Source of the DNA: CBDFNC01 sp965249895
GTDB lineage: Bacteria; Pseudomonadota; Gammaproteobacteria; Enterobacterales; CBDFNC01
Reading direction: 5' to 3'
Length of the DNA: 64,000 nt
Assembly: GCA_965249895.1 (NCBI GenBank)
Contig: CBDFNC010000004.1
Span: 992,001 to 1,056,000, forward strand
Made by a program: the position numbers and the translations under genes
Notes under the pieces: model-generated
Told to the model about the DNA's origin: nothing
Seen by the model: the letters and a program-made list of their open reading frames with translations, nothing else
Databases searched by the model: none
Shown here: positions 25,590 through 34,680 of the stretch, piece by piece
How positions within the stretch are numbered: the stretch's first letter is position 1
How the letters are laid out: the number at the start of each line of letters is the position of its first letter

Positions 25590-26918
25590 TTACTCTTCTG
25601 TTGTCGGTTTCTTTTTCCGCCTTAACATCGGTGCGTCACCTATCTCTTTTCCTTCATGGAAGGTTTTGTTTACTTTTTTCGGCGCTTTTTTCACAGGCTT
25701 TCTACTGACTTTAGCCTTGGCCTTCACACCCGCCTTGCCCTTCACACCCTTTACCGGCTTAGGCTTCAGACCTTTAAACTTTGCTTTCAAGCCGTCGACG
25801 GCAGAAAAGCTAAGTGCTTGCTTTAAATAACGTTCAACTTGCTTAAAGTTAACCCAATCTTTCGGTCCTACGAAAGAAATAGCGTCTCCTTTCCCGCCTG
25901 CCCGGCCTGTCCGGCCAATTCGGTGTACATATTCTTCGGCATGTTTTGGCATATCGAAGTTAAACACCAGGGAAACGTTAAGCAGGTCCAGTCCTCTTGA
26001 GGCAACGTCTGTGGTCACTAAGATTTGTTGCTGACCACGGGAGAAGCCGTCCATGATGCTATTTCGAACAGACTGGTTCAAATTACCGCTTAATGCCACG
26101 GCTTTATAACCTTGTTCTGACAGTTTCTCTGCCAACCTCTGGGTATCTTCTCGGGTCGCGGTAAAGATAATCGCCTGCTGAAATGTAGTTGTTTTTAAAT
26201 GGTGTTCAAGCAATGCCTGTTTATGGTCCAGGTGATCACAAAGGTAAAACGCCTGGTGAATATCTTTATGGGGCTCGTTGGCTTCTCCCACAGAGATACG
26301 CTCAGGGGACTTTAGTAGCTCCTGAGCGAGTTCATTAACTTCCGCATTGTCTACCGTAGCGGAGAACATCAGGGTCTGGCGTAATCTATGGTCCGCCGCA
26401 TTGTTAACCTGCCTCAGCTGTGGCGCAAAACCCAGATCTAACATACGGTCCGCTTCATCCATGATCAGCAACTCAAGACCGTTAAGATGAAGGTTCCTCT
26501 GGGTCAGGTGGTCGGCTAAGCGGCCAGGCGTCGCCACCACAAAGTGCGGGTCTTTAGCCAGGGCTTTTTCCTGATCGTTAAAGTTCTCACCGCCCAGGAT
26601 TAAGCACCCTTTGACGCTGGTGCCTGCCATTAACGCCCTAAGCTGGGTAAACACCTGCTTGGCCAACTCTCGCGTCGGCGCCAAAATCAGCACCCGTGGA
26701 TCGCGTTTAGTTAACGCCCTGGATTTCAGTACCCGTTGCATCGCTGGCAGTAAAAACGCCAAGGTCTTACCGGAGCCGGTTTTAGAAGAGGCGATCAAGT
26801 CTTTGCCCATCATGGCAACAGGTAACGCTTTTAACTGGATTTCTGTGGGGGTTTCCAGGCCCAAATGATCAAGAGAATTGATAAGGCGTTTATCCAGTGA
26901 TAATTCGTTAAACTGCAA
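25590..26918 (-). CDS. DEAD-box ATP-dependent RNA helicase
   Basis: This RNA helicase of about 442 aa carries all core motifs: the Q motif region (LGLETPTEIQ), ASSKTGSGKT, PTRELA, TPGRL, DEAD, SAT, a TTDVASRGLD block and HRIGRTGRAG. The C-terminal tail (about residues 375-442) is very lysine-rich with repeated KPVKG/KAK patterns, ending RRKKKP, as expected for RNA binding. It resembles SrmB/RhlE-type helicases of ribosome assembly or RNA decay, but I cannot assign it to one. I place the start at TTG 26918, seven bases after GGAG, where the protein begins LQFNELSLDKRL; the longer frame would add 50 unrelated residues. It is divergent from rnb. Confidence 0.92.
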   Translation of the reverse strand: MQFNELSLDKRLINSLDHLGLETPTEIQLKALPVAMMGKDLIASSKTGSGKTLAFLLPAMQRVLKSRALTKRDPRVLILAPTRELAKQVFTQLRALMAGTSVKGCLILGGENFNDQEKALAKDPHFVVATPGRLADHLTQRNLHLNGLELLIMDEADRMLDLGFAPQLRQVNNAADHRLRQTLMFSATVDNAEVNELAQELLKSPERISVGEANEPHKDIHQAFYLCDHLDHKQALLEHHLKTTTFQQAIIFTATREDTQRLAEKLSEQGYKAVALSGNLNQSVRNSIMDGFSRGQQQILVTTDVASRGLDLLNVSLVFNFDMPKHAEEYVHRIGRTGRAGGKGDAISFVGPKDWVNFKQVERYLKQALSFSAVDGLKAKFKGLKPKPVKGVKGKAGVKAKAKVSRKPVKKAPKKVNKTFHEGKEIGDAPMLRRKKKPTTEE

Positions 26919-27082
26919 GGTCTGACTCCGGTAAATTAAAAAAATCGCGGTATTATAGCGCCAACCCTCGCCGAAAACTAACCATAGATTTGCGCTAATT
27001 CCATAAAACCCGAGCTTATGCCACTTGGCATTGAGGGCAATAGCCCTTATAGTCAGCCTCATCTCCATTTAGGTTAAATGTT

Positions 27083-29053
27083 ATGTTCCAAGATAACCCG
27101 CTTTTAGCTCAGCTAAAGCAACAGATGAAAGCGACCCTTCCGACCAAAGAAGGGACCATCAAAGCGACCGAACGCGGATTTGGTTTCCTGGAAACCGACA
27201 AGCAGGAAAGTTTCTTTATTCCGCCTAATTATATGCGCAAGGTGATCCATGGAGATCGCATTAAAGCCATCTTGCGCACTGAAAACGACAAAGAAATAGC
27301 CGAGCCGGATGAACTGCTCGCTACCGCCACCAAGCGGTTTGTCGGACGCGTAAAGCGCTTTAAGGGCAGACTAAGCGTCGTGCCGGAAAGTCCGTTAATC
27401 AAAACCTCCATCAAAGCCAAAGCTGTTAATGGCATCAGCAATAAAGATTTAGAAGAAGGCGACTGGGTGGTCGCGGAACTCACCCAACACGCACTTAAAG
27501 ATGATGGCTTCCTTGCCTTGATCAAGGAACAAGTGGCCAAGGCAGATGATAGCTACGCCTCACGTTGGGTGACACTGGCCCGTCTGGAGCTGGCCAAAAC
27601 AGCCCCCGACTTTCAGCAAGATTGGCTGCTACTTAACGAAAACGAACCACGTAAAGATCTCACCGACTCGGACTTTTTTACCATAGACAATGCGTCCACT
27701 TTAGATATGGACGATGCCTTGCTGGTGAAGCAAACCGGTAAGGGTTGGACCCTTACGGTAGCCGTGGCGGACCCAACCGCTTATATAGCACCCGACTCTG
27801 ATGTGGATGCGGAAGCCGCCAAACGCGCCTTTACCGTCTATCTACCTGGCTACAATGTGCCTATTCTACCGCGTGAGCTAAGCGATGAACTGTGCTCACT
27901 AAAGCAAGATGAAAAAAGAGCGGCGCTATGCTGTGAAATGCAGATCGATAGCTCAGGTTCGATTGAAGCTGACCCTGTATTTTATCTGGCCTGGATCAAT
28001 TCAAAGCACAAATTAGCTTACGACAATGTATCCGATTGGCTCGAGCCGCAAAGCGAGAGTGACTGGACCCCGGAAGCCGACCTGGCGCAACAACTCACCC
28101 AGTTACAAGCGCTGACTCAGGCCCGCCTGTCCTGGCGTAGCGAAAACGCCATTGTATTTAAAGACAGACCGGATTATGTGTTTAAACTGGACGAACAAGG
28201 CGCTCTGGCGGACATCAAGGTTGAGCCAAGACGGATCGCCAACCGCATGGTGGAGGAAGCCATGGTAGCGGCGAACATTTGCGGTGCAACTCTGTTAAAA
28301 AGCAAACTCAATAAGGGTCTGTTTAACGTTCAAACCGGTATTCCGGAAGACCGCCTGCAAGCCGCCGTTAAATTGCTGATCGAGCACCATATCGAAACAG
28401 ATAAGGAAAGCCTGGCTAGTCTGACAGGTTTTTGCCATACCAAACGTCAGTTAGGTGAGTTGCCCAGCTGCTATCTGGATTACCGCCTGCGCCGCCTGCA
28501 GGCTTATGCAGAATTTTCCGCTGAGCCGGCACCTCACTATGCGATGGGTCTGGAAGTATACGCCACCTGGACCTCACCAATCCGTAAGTACAGCGACATG
28601 ATTAATCACAGATTGATTAAGTCTGTGTTGTTGGACGACTACCCTGCAACGGACATTTCTCCGCAACAAGTCCAGCTGCAAAGTGATTGCCGTCGCCTGC
28701 ATCGCATGGCGGAAAACAACGTCGCTAACTGGTTATATGCCGGTTACCTGAAGCCATTTGCAGGTAAAGATAGGGTCTTCGATGCGGAGTTAACCGATGT
28801 GGTTCGAGGCGGAATAAAAGTGAAATTGCTGGAAGTCGGTGCTTTTATATTTATTCCGGCGTCCTTTATTTGTAAAGATAAAAAACGCCTTGTATGCCGC
28901 TGGGAAACGGGCCATGTGCTGCTTGATGGTCAAGTCTTGTTTGAACAGGGCCAGACCCTGTCGGTAAACATTGCCGAGGTCAACCTGGAAACCAAAAATC
29001 TGATAGGTAAAACAGCACAGGTTTTACCGGCAAAACCGGCTCAAGCCGAGTAA
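27083..29053 (+). CDS. rnb: Exoribonuclease II (RNase II)
   Basis: RNase II is a processive 3'-to-5' exoribonuclease that degrades mRNA. It is 656 aa, close to the family's usual 640-660. The N-terminus has cold-shock-like RNA-binding domains (EGTIKATERGFGFLETD, SFFIPPNYMRKVIHGDR). The RNB catalytic domain has FTIDNASTLDMDDAL with the metal Asp residues and YATWTSPIRKYSDMINHRL. A C-terminal S1 domain follows (EVGAFIFIPASFI). The gene is divergent from a DEAD-box helicase gene, so both RNA-turnover genes share a 165-base upstream region. Confidence 0.96.
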   Translation: MFQDNPLLAQLKQQMKATLPTKEGTIKATERGFGFLETDKQESFFIPPNYMRKVIHGDRIKAILRTENDKEIAEPDELLATATKRFVGRVKRFKGRLSVVPESPLIKTSIKAKAVNGISNKDLEEGDWVVAELTQHALKDDGFLALIKEQVAKADDSYASRWVTLARLELAKTAPDFQQDWLLLNENEPRKDLTDSDFFTIDNASTLDMDDALLVKQTGKGWTLTVAVADPTAYIAPDSDVDAEAAKRAFTVYLPGYNVPILPRELSDELCSLKQDEKRAALCCEMQIDSSGSIEADPVFYLAWINSKHKLAYDNVSDWLEPQSESDWTPEADLAQQLTQLQALTQARLSWRSENAIVFKDRPDYVFKLDEQGALADIKVEPRRIANRMVEEAMVAANICGATLLKSKLNKGLFNVQTGIPEDRLQAAVKLLIEHHIETDKESLASLTGFCHTKRQLGELPSCYLDYRLRRLQAYAEFSAEPAPHYAMGLEVYATWTSPIRKYSDMINHRLIKSVLLDDYPATDISPQQVQLQSDCRRLHRMAENNVANWLYAGYLKPFAGKDRVFDAELTDVVRGGIKVKLLEVGAFIFIPASFICKDKKRLVCRWETGHVLLDGQVLFEQGQTLSVNIAEVNLETKNLIGKTAQVLPAKPAQAE

Positions 29054-29058
29054 CCTCG

Positions 29059-29088
29059 ATGAGGTGGTAGGCGCCGAACCCACCTCAT
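29059..29088 (+). terminator. Hairpin after rnb
   Basis: ATGAGGTGG and CCACCTCAT form a perfect nine-base stem five bases after the stop. There is no T run, so termination is uncertain. Confidence 0.4.
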
Positions 29089-29430
29089 GGATGAGATGTA
29101 AAGCGCATGGATGCACGTTCGGCGAATATAGCGATGCTGTGTTCGCCGAACAAGTTCGACTCCTACTTGCCAAAATAGCGGGACATCACATCGTCAACAT
29201 CGCCTTGAAGGTTTCATTATATTTTACTACTAAGTCCTTGCCCTGACCTTTGCGAGAAAAACCTAAATAGGCAACAAACGCCGAACCTATTGATAATCTG
29301 AGAGTATTGCCTAACTTTCAGTCTTGGCTATCTCCCACCCCTGATTTCATGCCTGGGCTGCTTCGGTAAAAACATTACAAACCCTACGGATGCATATATA
29401 ATCCGCGCTCTTCTTTTATCAGGCAGCGAT
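29089..29430. other. Intergenic region upstream of ygiQ with a repeat fragment
   Basis: At 29108-29160 the sequence TTCGGCGAATATAGCGATG is followed by GTTCGCCGAACAAGTTCG, matching the fragment at 6.4 kb. The rest must include the ygiQ promoter; GCATATATAATCC at about 29391-29403 contains a good -10 box (TATAAT). No gene was seen. Confidence 0.5.
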
Positions 29431-31656
29431 ATGCAAGCAGAAATAACCCCAATCTACGACTTTCCGAAATACTGGGCGGAATGTTACGGTACAGCACAAT
29501 TCTTACCTACCACACGTCGGGAGATGGAGGCGCTTGGTTGGGATAGCTGCGATATCATCTTGGTCACTGGTGATGCATATGTTGATCACCCTAGCTTTGG
29601 CATGGCCGTTATTGGCCGTTTACTAGAGTCCCAGGGGTTTCGCGTTGGTATCATTGCGCAGCCAAAGTGGGACAGTAAAGATGCCTTTATGGCGCTGGGT
29701 AAACCCAATCTCTTCTTTGGGGTGACAGCGGGCAACATGGACTCAATGATCAACCGTTATACGGCGGATCGTAAGCTGAGACATGACGATGCCTATACCC
29801 CTAATAATGAAGGGGGTAAGCGACCGGACCGAGCCGTATTGATCTATTCCCAACGCTGCCGGGAAGCCTATAAAGAGGCGCCCATAGTGTTAGGGGGGAT
29901 CGAGGCAAGCCTGCGTCGCATCGCCCACTATGATTACTGGTCTGATAAAATACGCCGCTCCGTATTGGCCGATGCGAAGGCCAATATTTTGCTGTTTGGT
30001 AATGCCGAGCGAGCCCTGGTGGAAGTTGCGCACCGGCTGGCAGGTGGGGAAGATATCGCGGACATGAGTAATATTCGCGGTACTGCTGTGATGGTAAAAT
30101 CCTTGCCAGCGCATTATAAAGAAGTCGACTCTTCTCGCATCGACAAACCGGGGAAAGCCATGGTGATGGCTAACCCGTATCAAGTGGAATCTGAATGTGC
30201 AACCTCGCCAAAAGAGGACGCCAGCGACAAACCACAGGTGATCCGGATGCGGACGTCTCGTCACGATGCAAAAACAACTGTGGTTCGATTGCCGTCTTTC
30301 GAAAAACTACGCAACGACAAGATCCTGTATGCCCATGCCAGCCGGGTGATGCATCTGGAAACAAATCCCTATTCCGGACGCGCCCTGGTGCAAAAACACG
30401 CAGACCGCGAATTATGGGTGAACCAGGCGCCAATTCCCCTGACCACAGAGGAAATGGACTTCGTGTTTGGCCTGCCCTACGCCCGAGTACCACATCCGCG
30501 CTATGGGAAAGCGAAAATTCCAGCCTACGATATGATAAAAACCTCGGTTAATATCATGCGAGGATGTTTTGGCGGTTGCAGTTTCTGCTCTATTACCGAG
30601 CACGAAGGCCGTATTATTCAGAACCGTTCGCAATCATCTATTTTGCAAGAGATGGAAGATATCAGAGATAAAGTACCTGGTTTTACCGGTACCATCTCGG
30701 ATCTCGGCGGCCCGACGGCGAATATGTACCGCCTTGGTTGCTCCGATCCAAAAGCTGAGATCAATTGCCGCCGGCCATCGTGTGTGTTTCCTAAGATCTG
30801 TGAAAAACTCAACACTGATCACCAACATACCATCGAATTATATCGAAATGCACGCAAGGTTAAGGGCGTTAAGAAAGTACTGATAGCCTCGGGCGTTCGT
30901 TATGATCTGGCCATAGAATCCCCGGAATATGTAAAAGAACTGGTCACTCATCATGTCGGCGGCTATCTTAAAATCGCCCCCGAGCATACCGAAAAAGGCA
31001 CCCTGGATCAGATGATGAAACCAGGAATGGGCGCCTATGATCGCTTTAAAGAATTATTTGAAAAATACAGCAAACAAGCGGGTAAAAAGCAGTACCTGAT
31101 CCCTTATTTTATTGCCGCACACCCGGGCTGTACCGATGAAGATATGCTGAGCCTGGCCAAATGGTTAAAACAAAATGACTTTAAATGTGACCAGGTACAA
31201 AACTTCTACCCATCGCCTATGTGTAATGCAACGGCCATGTATCACTCGGAAACGAGTCCCCTCTCTCGGGTGAAATACAAAAAGCGTAAAGAGCTGTTTG
31301 TCGCCAAAGGTGACCGCCAGCGCCGCTTGCATAAGGCATTTTTGCGTTACCACGATCCAGCCAACTGGCCACTGCTGCGCGAAGCGCTCCGTGATATGGG
31401 CCAGACTCACCTTATCGGTGACAACCCCAACTGCATCGTTCCCGCCGAAGGGGCGGAAACAGACAAGAAACAAGGTACACGTCGTAACTCAGGTCGTCAT
31501 GGCTCGAACCGATTTGCCACCAAGCACCCTAACCAACCAGATATCCGTAACAATAACAGGCCGAAAAAGGGTACCGGCAACGGAGATAGTGTTGCTGCTG
31601 GAAATGGCAGGCCGGGGGGAAGAAAGTCACCGAGCAAGACCGCCCGGATCAGATAA
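29431..31656 (+). CDS. ygiQ: YgiQ family radical SAM protein
   Basis: This 741-aa member of the UPF0313/YgiQ radical SAM family is cytosolic. The substrate is unknown for the family. The N-terminus has the YgiQ domain (DIILVTGDAYVDHPSFG). The iron-sulfur motif C379-x3-C383-x2-C386 lies in MRGCFGGCSFCSI. Later conserved segments are SDLGGPTANMY, KIAPEHTE and QNFYPSPM. The C-terminal tail from about residue 680 is basic, glycine- and asparagine-rich (RRNSGRHGSNR, NNRPKKGTGNG) and looks disordered. Followed by a strong hairpin. Confidence 0.95.
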   Translation: MQAEITPIYDFPKYWAECYGTAQFLPTTRREMEALGWDSCDIILVTGDAYVDHPSFGMAVIGRLLESQGFRVGIIAQPKWDSKDAFMALGKPNLFFGVTAGNMDSMINRYTADRKLRHDDAYTPNNEGGKRPDRAVLIYSQRCREAYKEAPIVLGGIEASLRRIAHYDYWSDKIRRSVLADAKANILLFGNAERALVEVAHRLAGGEDIADMSNIRGTAVMVKSLPAHYKEVDSSRIDKPGKAMVMANPYQVESECATSPKEDASDKPQVIRMRTSRHDAKTTVVRLPSFEKLRNDKILYAHASRVMHLETNPYSGRALVQKHADRELWVNQAPIPLTTEEMDFVFGLPYARVPHPRYGKAKIPAYDMIKTSVNIMRGCFGGCSFCSITEHEGRIIQNRSQSSILQEMEDIRDKVPGFTGTISDLGGPTANMYRLGCSDPKAEINCRRPSCVFPKICEKLNTDHQHTIELYRNARKVKGVKKVLIASGVRYDLAIESPEYVKELVTHHVGGYLKIAPEHTEKGTLDQMMKPGMGAYDRFKELFEKYSKQAGKKQYLIPYFIAAHPGCTDEDMLSLAKWLKQNDFKCDQVQNFYPSPMCNATAMYHSETSPLSRVKYKKRKELFVAKGDRQRRLHKAFLRYHDPANWPLLREALRDMGQTHLIGDNPNCIVPAEGAETDKKQGTRRNSGRHGSNRFATKHPNQPDIRNNNRPKKGTGNGDSVAAGNGRPGGRKSPSKTARIR

Positions 31657-31667
31657 CTATCGGCAGA

Positions 31668-31698
31668 CATAGAATCCATTTATCGAATGGATTCTATG
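31668..31698 (+). terminator. Hairpin after ygiQ
   Basis: CATAGAATCCATT and AATGGATTCTATG make a perfect 13-base stem with a TATCG loop 11 bases after the stop; the tail TCCGTTTATT is moderately T-rich. Confidence 0.7.
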
Positions 31699-31714
31699 TC
31701 CGTTTATTCAGCTA

Positions 31715-31985
31715 GTCTCCATTCAATCTGAAACGTCAATTCTGTCATTCCCTTGTACGTGGTGGTCCGACATCTGGATGGTCCGACACTCGGCCCAGCT
31801 GCCTGACAGCTAGCTCGGCGCCCGCGTTAAGCCACTAGATTGCCAGGCAAGCTTACAATGACGGGGGTCGATGAGATAGTAGTGACTAACTTACGGCTTG
31901 TGTAAACGATAATTATCGCGTTCTATGAATATGACTGAAGAACGAATGTGTGTGTTTCAGGACGGGCACTTGCTAGTGCGCCACT
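31715..31985. repeat. Composite dispersed repeat at 31.8 kb
   Basis: The left end is CTAGTCTCCATTCAATCTGAAAC, and the right end GTTTCAGGACGGGCACTTGC matches the family inverted ends. Inside are GTCATTCCC, GTGGTGGTCCGACATCTGG, ATGGTCCGACACTCGG and AGCTAGCTCGG, near-complementary to the copy at 22.0 kb. Confidence 0.7.
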
Positions 31986-32063
31986 TATCCTGAAACGATG
32001 ACTAAAGGCAATATTAACGGGCATTGTGGAGCGGATAAGTTCCGCGAAGCCAACCTGCCTGAG

Positions 32064-33026
32064 TCAACAATCCTTATAAATGTCTATGTCCCCTTCCGGG
32101 CGCGTTTTAAAGAATTTCAGGGTCCACATAAACTGCTCTGGGGCATGCTGGATCAAGGCTTCAATTTCACCGTTCATTATCTCGGCATCTTTTTGATCAT
32201 CTCCCGTCGGGAAATCGCGGAGGCTTGGATGGATATAAATATCGAATTGCTGAGTAACGTCATTGTATGCGGTATAAATTGGGATAACTTTGGCCTTGCC
32301 AATTTTAGCCATCTTGCCCAGAACCGGCAGGGTGGCCTTTTGGGTGGCAAAAAACGGTGCAAATACGCTCACCTGACGACCAAAGTCTTCGTCCGGCAAA
32401 TAATACGCTATATAACCCTTACGGATGGCTTTCATCATAGGTTTTAACCCGACGCTGCGATGAAACAGCTTCTTTTTGTCCTGCGTATATTGGGTTCGCT
32501 GCCTGGCAAAAAACCACTCGAATACCGGGTTATCGGTATTGTTGTACATATTGCAAAGAGGGTAACCCCGCGCAGTCCAAATCAACCCCCCGTAATCGAC
32601 GCCATAGGTATGGGGCGTCATCATGATCAGGTTTTCACCCGCCTCCAGCAAAGGGGTAATATGCGCTTCACCAATCAGGTTTACACGCTGTTCCAGAAAT
32701 TTACGGCTACGGAAGTTTTGCTCTCCAAGGGCCAAAAGCAGCTGACACACCACACGAAAGTTCTTTGCCATCAACTCATCGAGTTGCTGCTCACTTTTCT
32801 CGGGAAAGCAAAGACGCATATTAGTCAGTGCAATATTCTTACGCTTACGGATAAGTTTGCTCTTGTACAACTTTGCCGACAGCCAGGCCGCCCAACCGTC
32901 ACGCCACTTGATGGGAACAAAAGCAAATAAACCCAATACCCCGACCCCCAACCAGCTACCCCAATGCTTGGGATATAACAGGCTCCATTTAAAGCTGGGG
33001 TCAAATAAAGGGTCGTCTTTGTTCAT
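32064..33026 (-). CDS. lpxM: LpxM-like lipid A late acyltransferase
   Basis: This inner-membrane acyltransferase of the LpxL/LpxM family adds a secondary acyl chain to Kdo2-lipid A. The catalytic HX4D motif is H139-D144 in TPHTYGVDYGG, and the N-terminal hydrophobic anchor is SWLGVGVLGLFAFVP, followed by an RKRKNIALTNMRLCFPEKS stretch typical of the family. The length of 320 aa is usual. The LDEDYGG-like region reads LPDEDFGRQVSVFAPFF. LpxM rather than LpxL is suggested by overall resemblance, so the acyl chain specificity is inference. Confidence 0.87.
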   Translation of the reverse strand: MNKDDPLFDPSFKWSLLYPKHWGSWLGVGVLGLFAFVPIKWRDGWAAWLSAKLYKSKLIRKRKNIALTNMRLCFPEKSEQQLDELMAKNFRVVCQLLLALGEQNFRSRKFLEQRVNLIGEAHITPLLEAGENLIMMTPHTYGVDYGGLIWTARGYPLCNMYNNTDNPVFEWFFARQRTQYTQDKKKLFHRSVGLKPMMKAIRKGYIAYYLPDEDFGRQVSVFAPFFATQKATLPVLGKMAKIGKAKVIPIYTAYNDVTQQFDIYIHPSLRDFPTGDDQKDAEIMNGEIEALIQHAPEQFMWTLKFFKTRPEGDIDIYKDC

Positions 33027-33082
33027 ATAGGGGCCAAATCATTAATTTTTCGCTAGTTTAGTCACTGATGTAACAAATGCAA

Positions 33083-33694
33083 TTATTTCTGCCCGAAGGT
33101 GCTACCGCCTTGTTGCAAAAAGCGCAGCTCTTCCTGTCTGGATTTTCTGCCCAACAATGCATTTCTGTGTGGATAGCGGCCAAAACGGGCAATGATATCC
33201 CTGTGCTGATAAGCAAAATCAAGAAAACCCTGCAACTGATCTCGATGTGACTCCGGTCCATCCGCCAATAAGGCTTCAAACAACACACAGCACTCTTCCT
33301 GATCGGCCATCGACTCAGAATGCTCATACGGCATATAAAGGAACACGCGTTCGATAAAGGACAACCTAAGATCAATGCCTCTCGCCACACAGTCTTTGGC
33401 AATGGACAGCGCCTGTGCATCATAGGCAAATGCCTCGGCACTGCCCCGATAAAGGTTGCGGCTAAACTGATCCAGCAAAATCACCAGGGCGACATTACCC
33501 CGCTCCTCTGCTTGCCAACGGGTTAATTCACCATTAGCCGCTTGCTGGTGCAGAGTTGCAAATTTTTTCCGGATCAGTTCATCGCCTTCTCCACTACCGG
33601 CAAACCATAACTTATTCAATTCAGGCCGACTAAAACCCTCAATTATGTCGCCAAACCAAAAATCCAGTAGCGAATGAAATTCGTCTGTTCTCAT
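33083..33694 (-). CDS. DUF924 family protein
   Basis: This 203-aa all-helical protein of the DUF924 family has the recognisable VLDFWFGD-like start (SLLDFWFGDI), NVALVILLDQFSRNLYRGSA, FLYMPYEHSE and a C-terminal GRYPHRNALLGR. The biochemical function is unknown to me; the helical fold is TPR-like. The ATG at 33694 lies one base after the stop of the upstream DUF3025 gene (TAAAATG), so it is translationally coupled. An in-frame GTG at 33706 is less likely. Confidence 0.9.
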   Translation of the reverse strand: MRTDEFHSLLDFWFGDIIEGFSRPELNKLWFAGSGEGDELIRKKFATLHQQAANGELTRWQAEERGNVALVILLDQFSRNLYRGSAEAFAYDAQALSIAKDCVARGIDLRLSFIERVFLYMPYEHSESMADQEECCVLFEALLADGPESHRDQLQGFLDFAYQHRDIIARFGRYPHRNALLGRKSRQEELRFLQQGGSTFGQK

Positions 33695-33695
33695 T

Positions 33696-34529
33696 TTATT
33701 TCTCACTTGTGTATGCAGGAGGTAGCATTCTCGGCTCGCCTTTATAGGGACAAAAGTAATTCAGATCACGGTAGTAATGCTGGCAAGCGTTCTCTTCCCA
33801 CCACCCAGGAACACCCAGCACAGGTAACGGAGTTAACATGCCTTTTTCTGCTAAAGGATCAAGCTCCTCTAACTGTCGTGCGATAATGTCATCCAGCTGA
33901 CTGTATTGACTGGACAGCGACAACTGAAAGAACTCTTTTTCTACCTTGACCGGATAGAGTTTACCGGTAAACCCGGAATAAGGAGAAAGTGCGGTTTCAT
34001 AAATAGCGTGCCCCAGCACAAACGCATCTATGGAGTGACCCCAGGCGCTGCGGTTATCCACAAATACCTTCTGCCACTCATGATTGCGTAACGCCGTCAC
34101 CAGTTCTGGCTCACAACAAGCCACCACTAAACCACATTCATCAAAATGAGTAAGCCTGTCTCTTCTCGGAGTGCGCTGCTTTTGCCCGTAGCGTTTTATA
34201 TCCTCCATATGCTGGGCATTAATCTGAACTTTAGTCTGCGGAAATAACCACCAGATAATCGCGCCAAAAAAGTCGTGCCAGTTTTCCGGCCGGGTTGGCA
34301 CTTCGCCCTTTAAGTAGATGCGCGCTTCGTAATACACAGACAAGTCAGCCATAAAAGCATCTTGTGAGATAAAGCTGATATTCGAGCCTTGGGTATTTTT
34401 AATGTTAGGCTCGAAAGCCCGCTTAATATCGGCCAATTCTGGCCAGTTGGACCACGAAGGAGTGATGAGTTCCTTCAAGTGAGAGAATATGCCGTTTTTC
34501 TCTAGGTAGTCCGGCTGCCATATATCCAT
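33696..34529 (-). CDS. DUF3025 family protein
   Basis: This 277-aa soluble protein resembles the DUF3025 family. Visible conserved-looking stretches are SVYYEARIYLKGEVPTR, NWHDFFGAIIWWLFPQTK, RRDRLTHFDECGLVV and LPVLGVPGWWEENACQHYY. The function is unknown. It is directly followed by, and coupled to, the DUF924 gene, and the pair are probably co-transcribed. No signal peptide or membrane segment is evident. Confidence 0.86.
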   Translation of the reverse strand: MDIWQPDYLEKNGIFSHLKELITPSWSNWPELADIKRAFEPNIKNTQGSNISFISQDAFMADLSVYYEARIYLKGEVPTRPENWHDFFGAIIWWLFPQTKVQINAQHMEDIKRYGQKQRTPRRDRLTHFDECGLVVACCEPELVTALRNHEWQKVFVDNRSAWGHSIDAFVLGHAIYETALSPYSGFTGKLYPVKVEKEFFQLSLSSQYSQLDDIIARQLEELDPLAEKGMLTPLPVLGVPGWWEENACQHYYRDLNYFCPYKGEPRMLPPAYTSEK

Positions 34530-34630
34530 AAATACAACTCATTGATTTATACCGGGTTGAGTTTACCTGTATGACGAAAAAAAATTAACAAAAGGAAACA
34601 GATAAATCCTTATTTATGGCGGTTTTGAGT

Positions 34631-34657
34631 ATTAAGGCGGCAAATAGCCGCCTTAAT
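34631..34657 (-). terminator. Hairpin after the adenine deaminase gene
   Basis: ATTAAGGCGGC and GCCGCCTTAAT give a perfect 11-base stem with a five-base loop, about 25 bases beyond the deaminase stop. A short T run is lacking on the minus strand. Confidence 0.6.
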
Positions 34658-34680
34658 TGAAACTCTCCTGGCGGAGGGCC

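Noticed and set aside
29064..29246. A 60-codon plus-strand open frame after rnb
   Set aside because: It covers the rnb hairpin and a repeat fragment; no ribosome site or family resemblance.
31998..32447. A 149-codon plus-strand open frame
   Set aside because: It is antisense to the lpxM-like gene, whose catalytic motif and length are clear.
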